DNA of 64,000 nucleotides. Origin: an uncultured Lachnospiraceae bacterium (GTDB lineage: Bacteria > Bacillota > Clostridia > Lachnospirales > Lachnospiraceae). Below the pieces are notes generated by a model, which searched no databases, was not told the origin of the DNA, and saw only the letters and a program-made list of their open reading frames with translations. The translations under genes were made by a program, and so were the position numbers. This document shows, one piece after another, positions 46,173-55,155 of this stretch. Where the stretch lies: NCBI GenBank assembly GCA_946558465.1, contig CAMNTM010000013.1:1-64000 (forward strand). The letters are read 5' to 3'. The first letter of the stretch is position 1. Every line of letters starts with the position of its first letter.

Positions 46173-47484
46173 ATATGTGCTCCTTGTATTCTGCCAGTTT
46201 ATCCTGATAGGTTTTGATAATCAGCTGAGTGATTTCTTCTTTGGGTATATCCATCCTTTTGAGTACGCGGATTAATTCGTGCAAATCATATTCTGTGTTT
46301 TCTATGTCATCTGGAAGCTTGGAATAATCCTTAAATTCATATTGAAATGGATGAATCAGATTATTCGCAGCATTTAATTCCTCTTTTGAATACTGAATGT
46401 ATTCGTCCGAACATTCAATAGATACAAATCTCCGGTTTAAGTTTACGGCGGCTTTTGCAGTTGTTCCTATGCCGCCGAAAGGATCTAGAATAACATCATT
46501 TTTGAAGGAATAGTATTGGATTACTTTTTCAGCCAGTTCTTTTGGAAAAACAGCAGGGTGTCTCTTGTCCCGGGCAGGTGATATGTGCCATACGTTTGTT
46601 TTTTCGTATCCGTCGGCTATTTTTGAATCTCGGATAATAGCCGGGTCCGGATGATTTCTTATAAAATGATCTATAAGTATAGCCGGTTTTTTTCTGTATA
46701 CCATAACATATTCTGTTACGGGAACTGCCTTATACTGCATAAGATTTCTGTCAGCGGAAAATCTCCGCCCTCTGCCGCTTGCCCATCCGGCTCCCTCTGG
46801 TTTTTCCCAGATGATGTCATCAATGAATTCGAAGCCTTCTTCCATAAAAATCTGATGAATGTCAAATGGAACAGCAATTCTTGAAGAAGATTCGCTTCGG
46901 CTGGTTCTGGGAATTAATACGTGAGAAGAATTCATAATGAAAAATTTGCCGTCTATCAGAACTCTCCGGCATTCCTTTATTACCTTCCGCAGCAATGCCA
47001 GATAATCATCATAAGTGTCATATTCTGAATACTGCTTGCGGGCATTATAATATGGCGGCGAAGTAAAAATCATATCAATAGACTGCTCTGGAAGCTGTGT
47101 TAAAACCTTTTCAGAGCGTCCCTTTAGCAGCATATTATTTAAAGCAGAGATTTTGTATTTTTCTTTTTTCTTTTTGTATTTTTTAACGGAGACAGTTTTT
47201 CCGGTATCTATTTTGTCCCTTCGGCAGTTCAGGACACGGAGATCAGAAGAGAGCTTTGTATCTATATCTTTTGTATATGCATTTACAACAATTTCTCCGA
47301 TTGCTTCTTTTTTATATAAAACAGGAACATTCCATACATGATACCGGTCAAAAATTTCCGGTAATCCAAAGCTTATATCTTGCAAATCAAAAAGCTGGTC
47401 TTCCAGATACTGCCTTACTATGTTTTTGGCCTGTTCTGTATTTATGACGGCGTATTTTCTTTTTTCAGAAATAGAGTGTCCCAT
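46159..47484 (-). CDS. DNA methyltransferase, beta-class N4-cytosine type
   Basis: A 441-residue methyltransferase. The catalytic motif [14 protein letters not shown] is near residue 140 and the SAM-binding motif [17 protein letters not shown] near residue 335; this order (IV before I) marks the beta class, and TSPPYY suggests N4-cytosine. An extra N-terminal domain of about 110 residues and a C-terminal tail surround the core. It protects host DNA from the linked endonuclease. It is the upstream gene of the minus-strand pair. Confidence 0.88.
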   Translation of the reverse strand: MGHSISEKRKYAVINTEQAKNIVRQYLEDQLFDLQDISFGLPEIFDRYHVWNVPVLYKKEAIGEIVVNAYTKDIDTKLSSDLRVLNCRRDKIDTGKTVSVKKYKKKKEKYKISALNNMLLKGRSEKVLTQLPEQSIDMIFTSPPYYNARKQYSEYDTYDDYLALLRKVIKECRRVLIDGKFFIMNSSHVLIPRTSRSESSSRIAVPFDIHQIFMEEGFEFIDDIIWEKPEGAGWASGRGRRFSADRNLMQYKAVPVTEYVMVYRKKPAILIDHFIRNHPDPAIIRDSKIADGYEKTNVWHISPARDKRHPAVFPKELAEKVIQYYSFKNDVILDPFGGIGTTAKAAVNLNRRFVSIECSDEYIQYSKEELNAANNLIHPFQYEFKDYSKLPDDIENTEYDLHELIRVLKRMDIPKEEITQLIIKTYQDKLAEYKEHIYEHF

Positions 47485-47640
47485 ATAGGTTGTCCCCTTT
47501 CTAAAGATGTTTCTATTATATTCTGAAATGGTTAGATTCGCAATGGAAAATCTATATGGTTCTGTTTGAACCTCAAAAACATCTTTTAAAACCGAAAATC
47601 ATACATTTTATACAAAATCTATTGCCTGTTAAAAAAAATA

Positions 47641-47679
47641 TAGTTAAAATATAACTAAGAAACAGAGACGGCCGTCTCT
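47641..47679. promoter_or_regulatory. Two palindromes upstream of the symporter gene
   Basis: TAGTTA-AAATA-TAACTA (47641-47657) and the perfect 16-bp palindrome AGAGACGGCCGTCTCT (47664-47679) lie 50-90 bp before the symporter start. Both have the symmetry of dimer-binding operators. No protein can be assigned. Confidence 0.4.
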
Positions 47680-47728
47680 TAAATTTGTAAATATGAATGA
47701 GAAAAAATGAAGGATGGGAGAGCTGAAG

Positions 47729-48982
47729 ATGGAAGAAAAGAAAAAAGGTTTTTCGATATCTCTTACAACGCAGATTTTGATTGCGACAGTAGGCGGTATA
47801 GTATTTGGTACTATTATAGGTCCCTGGGCGGCAAATTTAAAATTTATCGGTGATATTTTTATACGTCTGATCCAGATGTCTGTAGTGCTTCTGGTTATGT
47901 CCGCGGTTGCGGCGGCAGTAGGAAGCGGTGACGGACAGGATGTAGGAAAGATGGGCTTTCATACATTTAAGTGGATTATTTTATTTACCGTAATTTCAGC
48001 AGGCTTTGGTGTGATTTTGTCTATGCTGCTTAAGCCGGGCGTTGGTATTGAGATTGCAAGTGCAGAAGAGGTTGCAAATGCGGCTGTAGAGTCTGCTTCC
48101 CTGCAGGATACGCTGCTTGGCTTTGTTCCGACAAATATCATCGGTTCAATGGCGGAGAGTGCTATGGTTCCTTGTATTGTATTTTCTCTGTTTTTCGGTG
48201 TTGCGATGGGTGCATATACCAAGCAGAGCGGGAACCGGAATATGGTAGAGTGGGTAAAGGGAATCAATACGATTATTACCAATATTATTAAGACTGTTAT
48301 GAATATTGCACCAATCGGTATCTTTTGTCTGCTTGCGAATGTTGCGGGCGCCACAGGACTTAAGGTGATTATTCCGATGATGAAGTTCCTGCTTGTACTT
48401 TTGATTGGCGATACAATTCAGTTCCTTCTGTTCGGACCATTTACGGCAGCGCTTTGTAAGGTAAATCCGGCAAGGCTGCCTAAGAAGTTCGCAAAGATGT
48501 CTATTATGGCAGTAACCACGACCTCTGGTGCAATCTGCCTTCCGACGAAAATGGAAGATGCAGTTACAAAGTTTGGTGTAAGCCGTAAGGTTGCAGACTT
48601 CACAGGACCGATTACCATGTCTATGAACAGCTGCGGAGCAGCACAGTGCTATGTTGCTGCAATTTTCTTTATGGCGCAGTCAACCGGAATTGAGATGACG
48701 GTTTATCAGATGGGGATGGCAATCCTGTTATCCTGCTTGATGTGTATGGGTACCATATCTGTACCGGGCGGCTCTGTAATTGTTTATACATTCCTGGCGT
48801 CCTCACTGGGACTTCCGCTGGAAAGTATTGCAGTACTAATCGGTATTGACTGGTTTGCAGGAATGTTCCGTACTCTGATGAATGTAGATGTAGATGTTAT
48901 GGTCGGTATGCTGGTGGCAAGCAGGCTTGGCGAGCTGGACCGCGATGTATATAATGAAAAGAAAACAGTTACTTATAACTAA
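47729..48982 (+). CDS. Dicarboxylate/amino acid:cation symporter (DAACS family)
   Basis: A 417-residue secondary transporter with eight helices and two hairpin loops. The family signatures are TTTSGAICLPTKMEDA in hairpin 1 and MNSCGAAQCYVAAIFFMAQS in TM7, the equivalent of the NMDGT site. It carries glutamate, aspartate, serine or dicarboxylates with sodium or protons. The ATG at 47729 follows GGGAGAG; the ATG at 47714 is worse. A LytS/LytTR system follows and may control it. Confidence 0.9.
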   Translation: MEEKKKGFSISLTTQILIATVGGIVFGTIIGPWAANLKFIGDIFIRLIQMSVVLLVMSAVAAAVGSGDGQDVGKMGFHTFKWIILFTVISAGFGVILSMLLKPGVGIEIASAEEVANAAVESASLQDTLLGFVPTNIIGSMAESAMVPCIVFSLFFGVAMGAYTKQSGNRNMVEWVKGINTIITNIIKTVMNIAPIGIFCLLANVAGATGLKVIIPMMKFLLVLLIGDTIQFLLFGPFTAALCKVNPARLPKKFAKMSIMAVTTTSGAICLPTKMEDAVTKFGVSRKVADFTGPITMSMNSCGAAQCYVAAIFFMAQSTGIEMTVYQMGMAILLSCLMCMGTISVPGGSVIVYTFLASSLGLPLESIAVLIGIDWFAGMFRTLMNVDVDVMVGMLVASRLGELDRDVYNEKKTVTYN

Positions 48983-49021
48983 GGTTTCAAATTACGAATT
49001 TGAACATACATAACTCTCTCT

Positions 49022-49053
49022 GAGCCCTCGATATGGCAGCATATCGAGGGCTC
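49022..49053 (+). terminator. Terminator behind the symporter gene
   Basis: A perfect 14-bp stem (GAGCCCTCGATATG, 49022-49035, with 49040-49053) and a 4-base loop, followed by only TTT. Strong stem, weak T tract. Confidence 0.75.
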
Positions 49054-49166
49054 TTTGATGAATGTTCATCGTTTTTGTTGTAAACAGAGGGCAGGTTATG
49101 TTACCATAAAAAGAAAAGCAGCGGCAGTGTCCGAGCTGCTGCACAAAGCATCTTGAGGAGAAGAAA

Positions 49167-50846
49167 ATGCAGGAGAATAAGCTTGTATTTGAATTGATTC
49201 TTAATATTAGTCTCCTTGTGCTGATTGCAAACCTGATTTCTAAGTTCAGATTTATTCAGAATCTGATTCTGCAGGAAAGAAGAAGTGTAAGGAGCCAGAT
49301 TATTTTATCCGTTATATTTGGCGGAGTGGTTATTTTATCTACATACACCGGGATTGATATTGGGTTCTACAGTTTGAATACACGGGTTATCGGGGCAATG
49401 ACAGCAGGACTTCTGGGAGGTCCGGTTGTGGGTTTGTATGCGTCGCTGGCAGGAGCGGTTTATGTGTATTTCTTTTCCCTTCCGCAGACATTTGCAATGG
49501 CGTCTGCATTTTCGACTATGCTGTTCGGACTGTTGGGAGGAGGATTTTATCCATATTTTCAGCGCGGGAAATGGAAATATAAGGATCTGTTTTTACTGAC
49601 ATGCTTTGCAGAAATCTGTGATATGGTATGTCTTCTTAGATTTACTGTACCGGTTGAAGCGGCGTTAAATACAATTCTGCAGATTTCTATACCAATGATT
49701 GTGTTGAATGCGGGCGGGATTCTGATTTTTATTTCCAGCTTTAATAATGTATTTGTTCAGCAGGACATAGAGAGAAGCCGGCAGCTGCAGCAGGCCTCCG
49801 GGCTGGCAAAAAAATGTCTTCCGCTTCTGCTTGGAGGAATTGAGAATAGAGAAAATATGGAAAAGGCGGCTGGGATTATTTTAGAGGAAACAGACTGGGC
49901 CGGGGTTATGATAACCGATAGAAATAAGGTTATCACAGGCCGGCAGAAGGAGGGAATAGAGCAGCTTGAGATGGACAGTCAAATTCCGGATATTGGTTTA
50001 GAAGCAATGAAGACGGGAAATCCGGAGACGATGTATCAGGTTCCGGCCTCTAGCGCATCTTATGAATGTATGAAGAAATATTCTCTTATAGCTGCGCCTC
50101 TTATTATCCGGGATCAATCAATTGGATGTATGATTGTGTGGGTGAAGAAGCAATGGGTATCTCGACGAAGCGAGCTGGAGCTTCTGCAGCATCTTGTCGC
50201 TTTGAGTTCCTATCAGATTGCGCTGGCAGAGCTTGAGAAGCAGAGGAGTATGAGGCAGAAGGCTGAATTCAAGGCACTTCAGTTTCAGGTGAACCCTCAT
50301 TTCCTTTTTAATGCACTGAATACAGTGTCCTGTGTCTGCCGGGAGAATCCAAAGCGGGCCAGAGAGCTGTTGATTGTGCTTGCGAATTATTTTCGATATA
50401 ATCTGAATTATGACGCTTACATGGTGCCTTTTGAGGAAGAGATGGGACATGTAAGGGATTATCTGGAACTTGAGAAGGCCAGGTTTGAAGAAAAGCTTGT
50501 GATTTCCTATGATGTACCAGAGAATATAGCAATAGAAATACCGACCTTAATTCTGCAGCCTATCGTAGAAAATGCAGTGCGTTACGGAATCAGCCGGGAA
50601 GGAAAGAGAGAAGTAATGATTTATGCAGAGGAGAGTGAAAAAGGCTGTCTTGTACGTATCCAGGACAAAGGAAGAGGAATATCAGAGGATATTGTTGAGA
50701 GATTGATGAACGGGCAGGATATCGGGAACAGTATTGGTCTTTGCAATGTACATAAGCGGATGAAAAGTATATACGGAGAGGAAAACGGGCTTCGAATTAT
50801 AAGTTCGGAAAAGGGGACTTGCGTTGAGCTGTATTTTGCCGCATAG
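49167..50846 (+). CDS. LytS-type sensor histidine kinase
   Basis: A 559-residue membrane kinase. Residues 1-190 form the 5TM-LYT sensor with segments such as MTAGLLGGPVVGLYASLAGA. A GAF-like domain follows (about 205-350), then the His_kinase domain with the phosphorylated His378 in FQVNPHFLFNALN and an ATPase domain ending in GNSIGLCNVHKRM. Members of this group sense pyruvate, peptides or redox state. It forms a two-component system with the LytTR regulator 45 bp downstream. Confidence 0.92.
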   Translation: MQENKLVFELILNISLLVLIANLISKFRFIQNLILQERRSVRSQIILSVIFGGVVILSTYTGIDIGFYSLNTRVIGAMTAGLLGGPVVGLYASLAGAVYVYFFSLPQTFAMASAFSTMLFGLLGGGFYPYFQRGKWKYKDLFLLTCFAEICDMVCLLRFTVPVEAALNTILQISIPMIVLNAGGILIFISSFNNVFVQQDIERSRQLQQASGLAKKCLPLLLGGIENRENMEKAAGIILEETDWAGVMITDRNKVITGRQKEGIEQLEMDSQIPDIGLEAMKTGNPETMYQVPASSASYECMKKYSLIAAPLIIRDQSIGCMIVWVKKQWVSRRSELELLQHLVALSSYQIALAELEKQRSMRQKAEFKALQFQVNPHFLFNALNTVSCVCRENPKRARELLIVLANYFRYNLNYDAYMVPFEEEMGHVRDYLELEKARFEEKLVISYDVPENIAIEIPTLILQPIVENAVRYGISREGKREVMIYAEESEKGCLVRIQDKGRGISEDIVERLMNGQDIGNSIGLCNVHKRMKSIYGEENGLRIISSEKGTCVELYFAA

Positions 50847-50891
50847 GAGGTTCTGTTCTGAAAAAATGTTTGGAGAAGAAAGGGATAAGAG

Positions 50892-51617
50892 ATGAGAGTT
50901 GCGGTAATTGATGATGAAAGGCCTGCAAGGAGTGAGCTCAGGCATCAGCTGCTTGAGCTTTTGCCCGAAGCAGTCGTTGATGAAGGAGAAAGCGGGGCGC
51001 AGGCTCTTGAGATGGCTGGAGAGAGGCAGTATGATTTGTTTTTCCTGGATATCAATCTGGGAGATATTAAAGGAACTGTTCTTGTAAATGCCCTTAGAAA
51101 TATGCAGCCAGATACAAGGATTGTTTTTGTGACAGCCTATACAGAATATGCCGTGAAAGCATTTGAACTTGGAGTAGAGGACTATATCCTAAAGCCGTAT
51201 GATAAAAGGCGCCTAGAGAAAATGTTGAAAAAGTGCGGATTTGTCAGGGCGGAAGGAATAAAAGCAGATACGAGAGATGTACTGAAGAGAATTGCAATCA
51301 ATACGGGCGGAAGAATAATCTTTGTAGAGGTACAGGATATTGTATATATTGAGACTTATAACCGGGGCTGTCTTATACATACAGCTAAAGAAGAGTATTT
51401 TGAAGGGAAATCTATCGGAGAATTTGAAAGACGTCTGGAAAATATGGGGTTTTTCAGGAGCCAGAAAAGCTATCTGATTAATATTGATAAGGTGAGAGAA
51501 CTGTTTCTGTGGAGAAACAACAGCTTTGCCATAAAGATGGAAGGCTATGATGAGAATATACTTCCGGTAGGGCGGGAGAAAATAAAAACTCTGCGGCAGT
51601 TGTTGGGGACGGGGTAA
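50892..51617 (+). CDS. LytTR family response regulator
   Basis: A 241-residue regulator: receiver domain (residues 1-120) with the acidic pair in VIDDERPA and the phosphorylated Asp53 in FLDINLGD, and a C-terminal LytTR DNA-binding domain (about 135-235) with YIETYNRGCLIHT. AAAGGGATAAGAG precedes the ATG. The gene's last codons (LGTG and the TAA stop) are supplied by a GGGGACGGGG repeat. The likely target is the upstream symporter gene. Confidence 0.92.
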   Translation: MRVAVIDDERPARSELRHQLLELLPEAVVDEGESGAQALEMAGERQYDLFFLDINLGDIKGTVLVNALRNMQPDTRIVFVTAYTEYAVKAFELGVEDYILKPYDKRRLEKMLKKCGFVRAEGIKADTRDVLKRIAINTGGRIIFVEVQDIVYIETYNRGCLIHTAKEEYFEGKSIGEFERRLENMGFFRSQKSYLINIDKVRELFLWRNNSFAIKMEGYDENILPVGREKIKTLRQLLGTG

Positions 51618-51639
51618 AACGAGTTTTACCCCGTCCCAG
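51604..51639. repeat. GGGGACGGGG palindromic repeat, copy 2
   Basis: TTGGGGACGGGGTAAAAC (51604-51621) and GTTTTACCCCGTCCCA (51624-51639) form the hairpin, followed by a CCCTGTCCCA box (51651-51660). The left arm overlaps the last codons and stop of the LytTR gene. Confidence 0.9.
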
Positions 51640-51678
51640 ATTAAAAAAGCCCTGTCCCAAATTAAGGAGGAAAGTGAT

Positions 51679-52404
51679 ATGGTGCGAGGAGAAGGTGCAT
51701 GCCTGGTATGCGGAAAGCCGCTTATATATTACGAAAAGGCAGTGCAGATGGAATGTGTTATATGCGGAGGCAGATTTGAAAGTTATGCAAGCTGCGAGGA
51801 TGGGCATTATGTGTGCGATGAGTGTCATGCAGAAAAAGGAGTCCAGGCCGTTATGGAAGGGTGCAGAAAGAGCTGCTCTAAAAACCCAATTGAGATTATG
51901 CAGAATCTAATGATGGATCCCTACATATATATGCATGGACCAGAGCATCATGTTATGGCAGGAGCAGCGCTTTTAACTGCATTTTATAATTGCGGCGGCT
52001 TTGATAAAAGGGGCGGCCGGAGCGCTTTTGAGGAAGCCCTTGAGGAAATGAAGGCAAGAGGGAGTGAATATCCGGGCGGAGCCTGTGGTATGTGGGGATG
52101 CTGCGGAGCAGCGGTCAGTACCGGAATGTTCATAAGTATAGTGACGAAAGCGACACCTCTTACCGGAAAATCCTGGGGGCTTTCAAATCAGATGACAGCC
52201 AGAGCGCTGGAAGCGATTGCAAAGCCCGGCGGACCCCGCTGCTGCAAACGGAATTGCTTTTTGGCAGTAGAGGAGGCTGTGAAATTCGTAAAAGATAATC
52301 TGGAAATTGCGATGGAATTACCGGAGAAAATCCAGTGTGGATTTTCCCCGGAGAACCGGGAATGTCTGAGGAAAAGATGTCCCTTTTATAATACTGGAAG
52401 GTGA
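51679..52404 (+). CDS. DUF5714 domain protein
   Basis: A 241-residue cysteine-rich protein. An N-terminal zinc-finger-like part (CLVCGKPL, ECVICGGRF, YVCDECH; residues 9-52) is followed by the DUF5714 domain with GPEHHVMAGAALL, GGACGMWGCCGAAVS and GGPRCCKRNCFLA and ending in CLRKRCPFY. DUF5714 proteins often occur with SAM-dependent methyltransferases or corrinoid genes in anaerobes; the biochemical role is not established. AAGGAGGAAAGTGAT precedes the ATG. Confidence 0.85.
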   Translation: MVRGEGACLVCGKPLIYYEKAVQMECVICGGRFESYASCEDGHYVCDECHAEKGVQAVMEGCRKSCSKNPIEIMQNLMMDPYIYMHGPEHHVMAGAALLTAFYNCGGFDKRGGRSAFEEALEEMKARGSEYPGGACGMWGCCGAAVSTGMFISIVTKATPLTGKSWGLSNQMTARALEAIAKPGGPRCCKRNCFLAVEEAVKFVKDNLEIAMELPEKIQCGFSPENRECLRKRCPFYNTGR

Positions 52405-52497
52405 TTTTTGTTGAGTTTTTTGGCAATGTCCAGATTTCTGGACTGCATCAGAAGCAGCACGATGAACATTTTGAATGAATAACAGGAGGACAGATTC

Positions 52498-52707
52498 ATG
52501 GAAAGAAGACAATATGTATGCCCTAAATGTGGCAATACCCATTATGAGAGTGATCAATTCCAGGCGACAGGGGGAAACTTTGCGAAGGTATTCGATGTAC
52601 AGAATAAAAAATTTGCAACTGTAAGTTGTACGCGGTGCGGATATACGGAATTGTATAAGCGGATGAACTCGGATGGATGGGATATTATTGATTTTCTGAT
52701 AGGATAG
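52498..52707 (+). CDS. Small zinc-ribbon nucleic-acid-binding protein
   Basis: A 69-residue protein with CPKCG at residues 8-12 and CTRCGYTELYK near residue 43, forming one four-cysteine zinc ribbon. Firmicutes encode many such short proteins; their role is not defined, though the family is annotated as nucleic-acid-binding. AGGAGG precedes the ATG. Confidence 0.82.
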   Translation: MERRQYVCPKCGNTHYESDQFQATGGNFAKVFDVQNKKFATVSCTRCGYTELYKRMNSDGWDIIDFLIG

Positions 52708-52731
52708 GTTAAAAAGGGACAGGGCATTTTG

Positions 52732-52773
52732 AATTGGGGACGGGGTAAAACTCGTTTTACCCCGTCCCCAATT
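52732..52773. repeat. GGGGACGGGG palindromic repeat, copy 3
   Basis: A perfect 42-bp palindrome: AATTGGGGACGGGGTAAAAC, TC, then its exact complement. It is preceded by a GGGACAGGGC box (52716-52725) and lies 6 bp before the tyrS promoter. It may end transcription of the zinc-ribbon gene. Confidence 0.92.
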
Positions 52774-52779
52774 TCACTC

Positions 52780-52808
52780 TTGACAAACCTCAGGAAATCG
52801 TTTAGCAT
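52780..52808 (+). promoter_or_regulatory. Sigma-A promoter of the tyrosine T-box operon
   Basis: TTGACA (52780-52785), 17 bases, TAGCAT (52803-52808), just before the T-box leader. The -10 box is weak. Confidence 0.65.
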
Positions 52809-52814
52809 ATCAAT

Positions 52815-53090
52815 CAGGTCAAAGGCTTTGAAAAGAAGAAGTAACAGTCTCTGTCCCCGGACAGAAAGCAGCCGTCTGATGAGAGGCGCACGAGGGGCTT
52901 GATTGTGAATACATCTTGGAGCTTCACACCGAAAGCATAGGTAGCAAGTAGGCTGTGACGTGTTGGCATACGTTATGAAGGCTGGAGCTGTGAATACGCA
53001 GCTTATGGAGGCCGGCAGTGTAAGCTGTCGGTGAAAAAGGTGGTACCGCGGATGATTTTCGCCCTTATCTGTTAAGATAAGGGTTTTTTT
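52815..53090 (+). promoter_or_regulatory. Tyrosine-specific T-box leader
   Basis: The T-box GGTGGTACCGCGG is at 53039-53051, the AGTA box is in AAGAAGTAACAG near 52845 and the specifier loop GAA-TAC-A puts TAC (Tyr) at 52910-52912. The terminator stem CCCTTATCT / AGATAAGGG (53062-53070 with 53075-53083) is followed by T7. It controls tyrS, but the gene directly behind it encodes a DUF3267 protein; no terminator was seen between that gene and tyrS. Confidence 0.93.
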
Positions 53091-53140
53091 ATTCCCGCGA
53101 AGCAACGAGCCAAGCGGTCATGCTTACATGGATATTTGAC
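53091..53140. repeat. Structured CCCG/GAAGCA repeat, copy A
   Basis: About 50 bp from ATTCCCGCGAAGCAACGAGC to GGATATTTGAC, sitting between the T-box terminator and the DUF3267 gene. It matches the element at 56.2 kb at roughly three of four positions and contains an AAGC/GCTT mini-stem. Its end overlaps the upstream part of an open frame but not the likely start at 53174. Confidence 0.75.
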
Positions 53141-53173
53141 TGGCAAAATGCAGGAATCGGAGAGGAGGCCTAT

Positions 53174-53824
53174 ATGGCAAAAGAGAAAAAAATCAGTCCG
53201 GCCAGGCAGCGGATTATAGATAACTGTGAGATACAGAAGCAGAAATATCATGAAGAAGGATATGAGGAGTGTCAGGAGACAATTTCTGTTGTGAAAGCAA
53301 ATGTTATGGCATTTGTAACGGCCGGTCCCTTTGCTGCTCTTGGGGTTGTAGTATGGGTGTTTGTAAAGCGCGGCGGGGAAGGGTCATTTAGTCTTGGAGG
53401 CATGGTGTGTTTTTGTGCCCTGATATTTCTGTCTATTTTTATCCATGAGTTTCTGCATGGCATTGTCTGGTCTTTCCAGGCAGAGAAAAAGTGGAAGAGT
53501 ATTTATTTTGGTGTTATGTGGGAATATTTGACACCTTACTGCCATTGCAGGGAGCCTTTAAGACCCAGGCAGTATCTGACCGGGGTCCTCGCGCCGTTTG
53601 TGGTGCTTGGTGCAGGTCTGTATGCGGCGGCGCTGCTGTCAGGGAGCTATATGCTGCTGGCGCTGAGTCTTATCAATATTTTAAGTGCGGGCGGAGATAC
53701 AACAATTGCGTGTATGGAATGGAAATATCTGAAACAAAATGATAGCTGCTGTATACTGGACCACCCAACAGATTGCGGATTTATTGCATTTGTTAAAAAT
53801 ACAAATCAGCAGAGTATTACTTAG
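53174..53824 (+). CDS. DUF3267 putative zinc metalloprotease membrane protein
   Basis: A 216-residue membrane protein with about four helices. HEFLHG (His91 and His95) gives an HExxH zinc site in the second helix, as in DUF3267 proteins, which resemble site-2 protease-type zincins. The N-terminal 50 residues are charged and cytosolic. The ATG at 53174 follows GAGGAGG. It lies under the tyrosine T-box and 74 bp ahead of tyrS, which is an unusual position. Substrate unknown. Confidence 0.85.
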   Translation: MAKEKKISPARQRIIDNCEIQKQKYHEEGYEECQETISVVKANVMAFVTAGPFAALGVVVWVFVKRGGEGSFSLGGMVCFCALIFLSIFIHEFLHGIVWSFQAEKKWKSIYFGVMWEYLTPYCHCREPLRPRQYLTGVLAPFVVLGAGLYAAALLSGSYMLLALSLINILSAGGDTTIACMEWKYLKQNDSCCILDHPTDCGFIAFVKNTNQQSIT

Positions 53825-53898
53825 AAAATATTAAAATTAGAAAATATTAAAAAGGGCAAGAAAACATAATCTATCAAAAAGAAAAGGAGAAATGTTAT

Positions 53899-55122
53899 AT
53901 GGGAATTTATGAAGAACTACAGGCGAGAGGTTTGATTGCGCAGGTAACAGACGAGGAAGAAATCAGAGAATTAGTCAACAACGGAAAAGCCACATTCTAC
54001 ATTGGATTTGACCCGACGGCGGACAGCCTTCATGTTGGACACTTTATGGCGCTCTGTCTGATGAAGCGCCTGCAGGATGCGGGAAATAAGCCGATTGCCT
54101 TAATCGGAGGCGGTACCGGGTATATCGGAGATCCTTCCGGAAGAACGGACATGCGCTCCATGATGACCCCGGAAACCATTCAATATAACTGCGACAGATT
54201 TAAGGAGCAGATGAGCCGGTTTATTGACTTTTCAGAAGGCCGGGCGCTTATGGTAAATAACGCCGACTGGCTGCTGGATTTGAATTATATAGAGATGCTC
54301 AGAGAAATCGGACCGCATTTTTCCGTAAACCGTATGCTGACGGCAGAATGCTACAGGCAGAGAATGGAAAAGGGACTTAGCTTCCTGGAGTTCAATTACA
54401 TGATTATGCAGAGCTATGACTTCTACATGCTGTTCCAGAAATACGGCTGTAATATGCAGTTCGGCGGCGACGACCAGTGGAGCAATATGCTGGGCGGAAC
54501 GGAGCTTATCCGGCGTAAGCTTGGAAAAAATGCATGCGCGATGACGATTACGCTGCTTCTTAACTCCGAGGGCAAGAAGATGGGCAAGACCCAGAGCGGC
54601 GCCGTCTGGCTCGATTCAAAGAAGACGTCGCCTTTTGAGTTTTATCAGTATTGGAGAAATGTAGCAGATGCAGATGTTCTGAAATGTATCCGTATGCTGA
54701 CCTTCCTTCCGCTGGAGGAGATTGATAAAATGGATTCCTGGGAAGGAGCGCAGCTGAATCAGGCGAAGGAAATTCTGGCTTATGAGCTTACAAAGCTGGT
54801 TCACGGAGAGGAAGAGGCAAAAAAGGCCCAGGAGGCGGCCAGAGCAATCTTCAGCCAGGGGGCGGCAGCGGATATGCCGACAACAGAGCTGTCGGAAGAA
54901 GATTTAAAGGATGGAAATATCGATATCTTAACGATATTGGTAAAAAGCGGTCTTGTTCCTTCTAAGGCGGAAGCGCGCCGGGCGGTACAGCAGGGCGGCG
55001 TAGCGGTAGATGGGGAAAAGGTGTCGGATATCTACCGGACCTATGCCGGGGAAGAACTGTCCGGGGAAGGAATTGTAGTGAAAAAGGGAAAGAAAAATTT
55101 CCGGAAAGTTATTATGCTGTAA
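53899..55122 (+). CDS. tyrS: Tyrosyl-tRNA synthetase
   Basis: A 407-residue class I synthetase that charges tRNA-Tyr. The HIGH motif reads HVGH in [11 protein letters not shown] near residue 47, the tyrosine pocket [12 protein letters not shown] lies near residue 193 and the KMSKS motif reads KMGKT near residue 231. An S4 RNA-binding domain closes the protein ([20 protein letters not shown]). AAAAGGAG precedes the ATG. Regulation by the upstream Tyr T-box fits its function. Confidence 0.96.
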   Translation: MGIYEELQARGLIAQVTDEEEIRELVNNGKATFYIGFDPTADSLHVGHFMALCLMKRLQDAGNKPIALIGGGTGYIGDPSGRTDMRSMMTPETIQYNCDRFKEQMSRFIDFSEGRALMVNNADWLLDLNYIEMLREIGPHFSVNRMLTAECYRQRMEKGLSFLEFNYMIMQSYDFYMLFQKYGCNMQFGGDDQWSNMLGGTELIRRKLGKNACAMTITLLLNSEGKKMGKTQSGAVWLDSKKTSPFEFYQYWRNVADADVLKCIRMLTFLPLEEIDKMDSWEGAQLNQAKEILAYELTKLVHGEEEAKKAQEAARAIFSQGAAADMPTTELSEEDLKDGNIDILTILVKSGLVPSKAEARRAVQQGGVAVDGEKVSDIYRTYAGEELSGEGIVVKKGKKNFRKVIML

Positions 55123-55155
55123 TCCGTCCTGCAGACATAGAATGATTTTAAAAGA

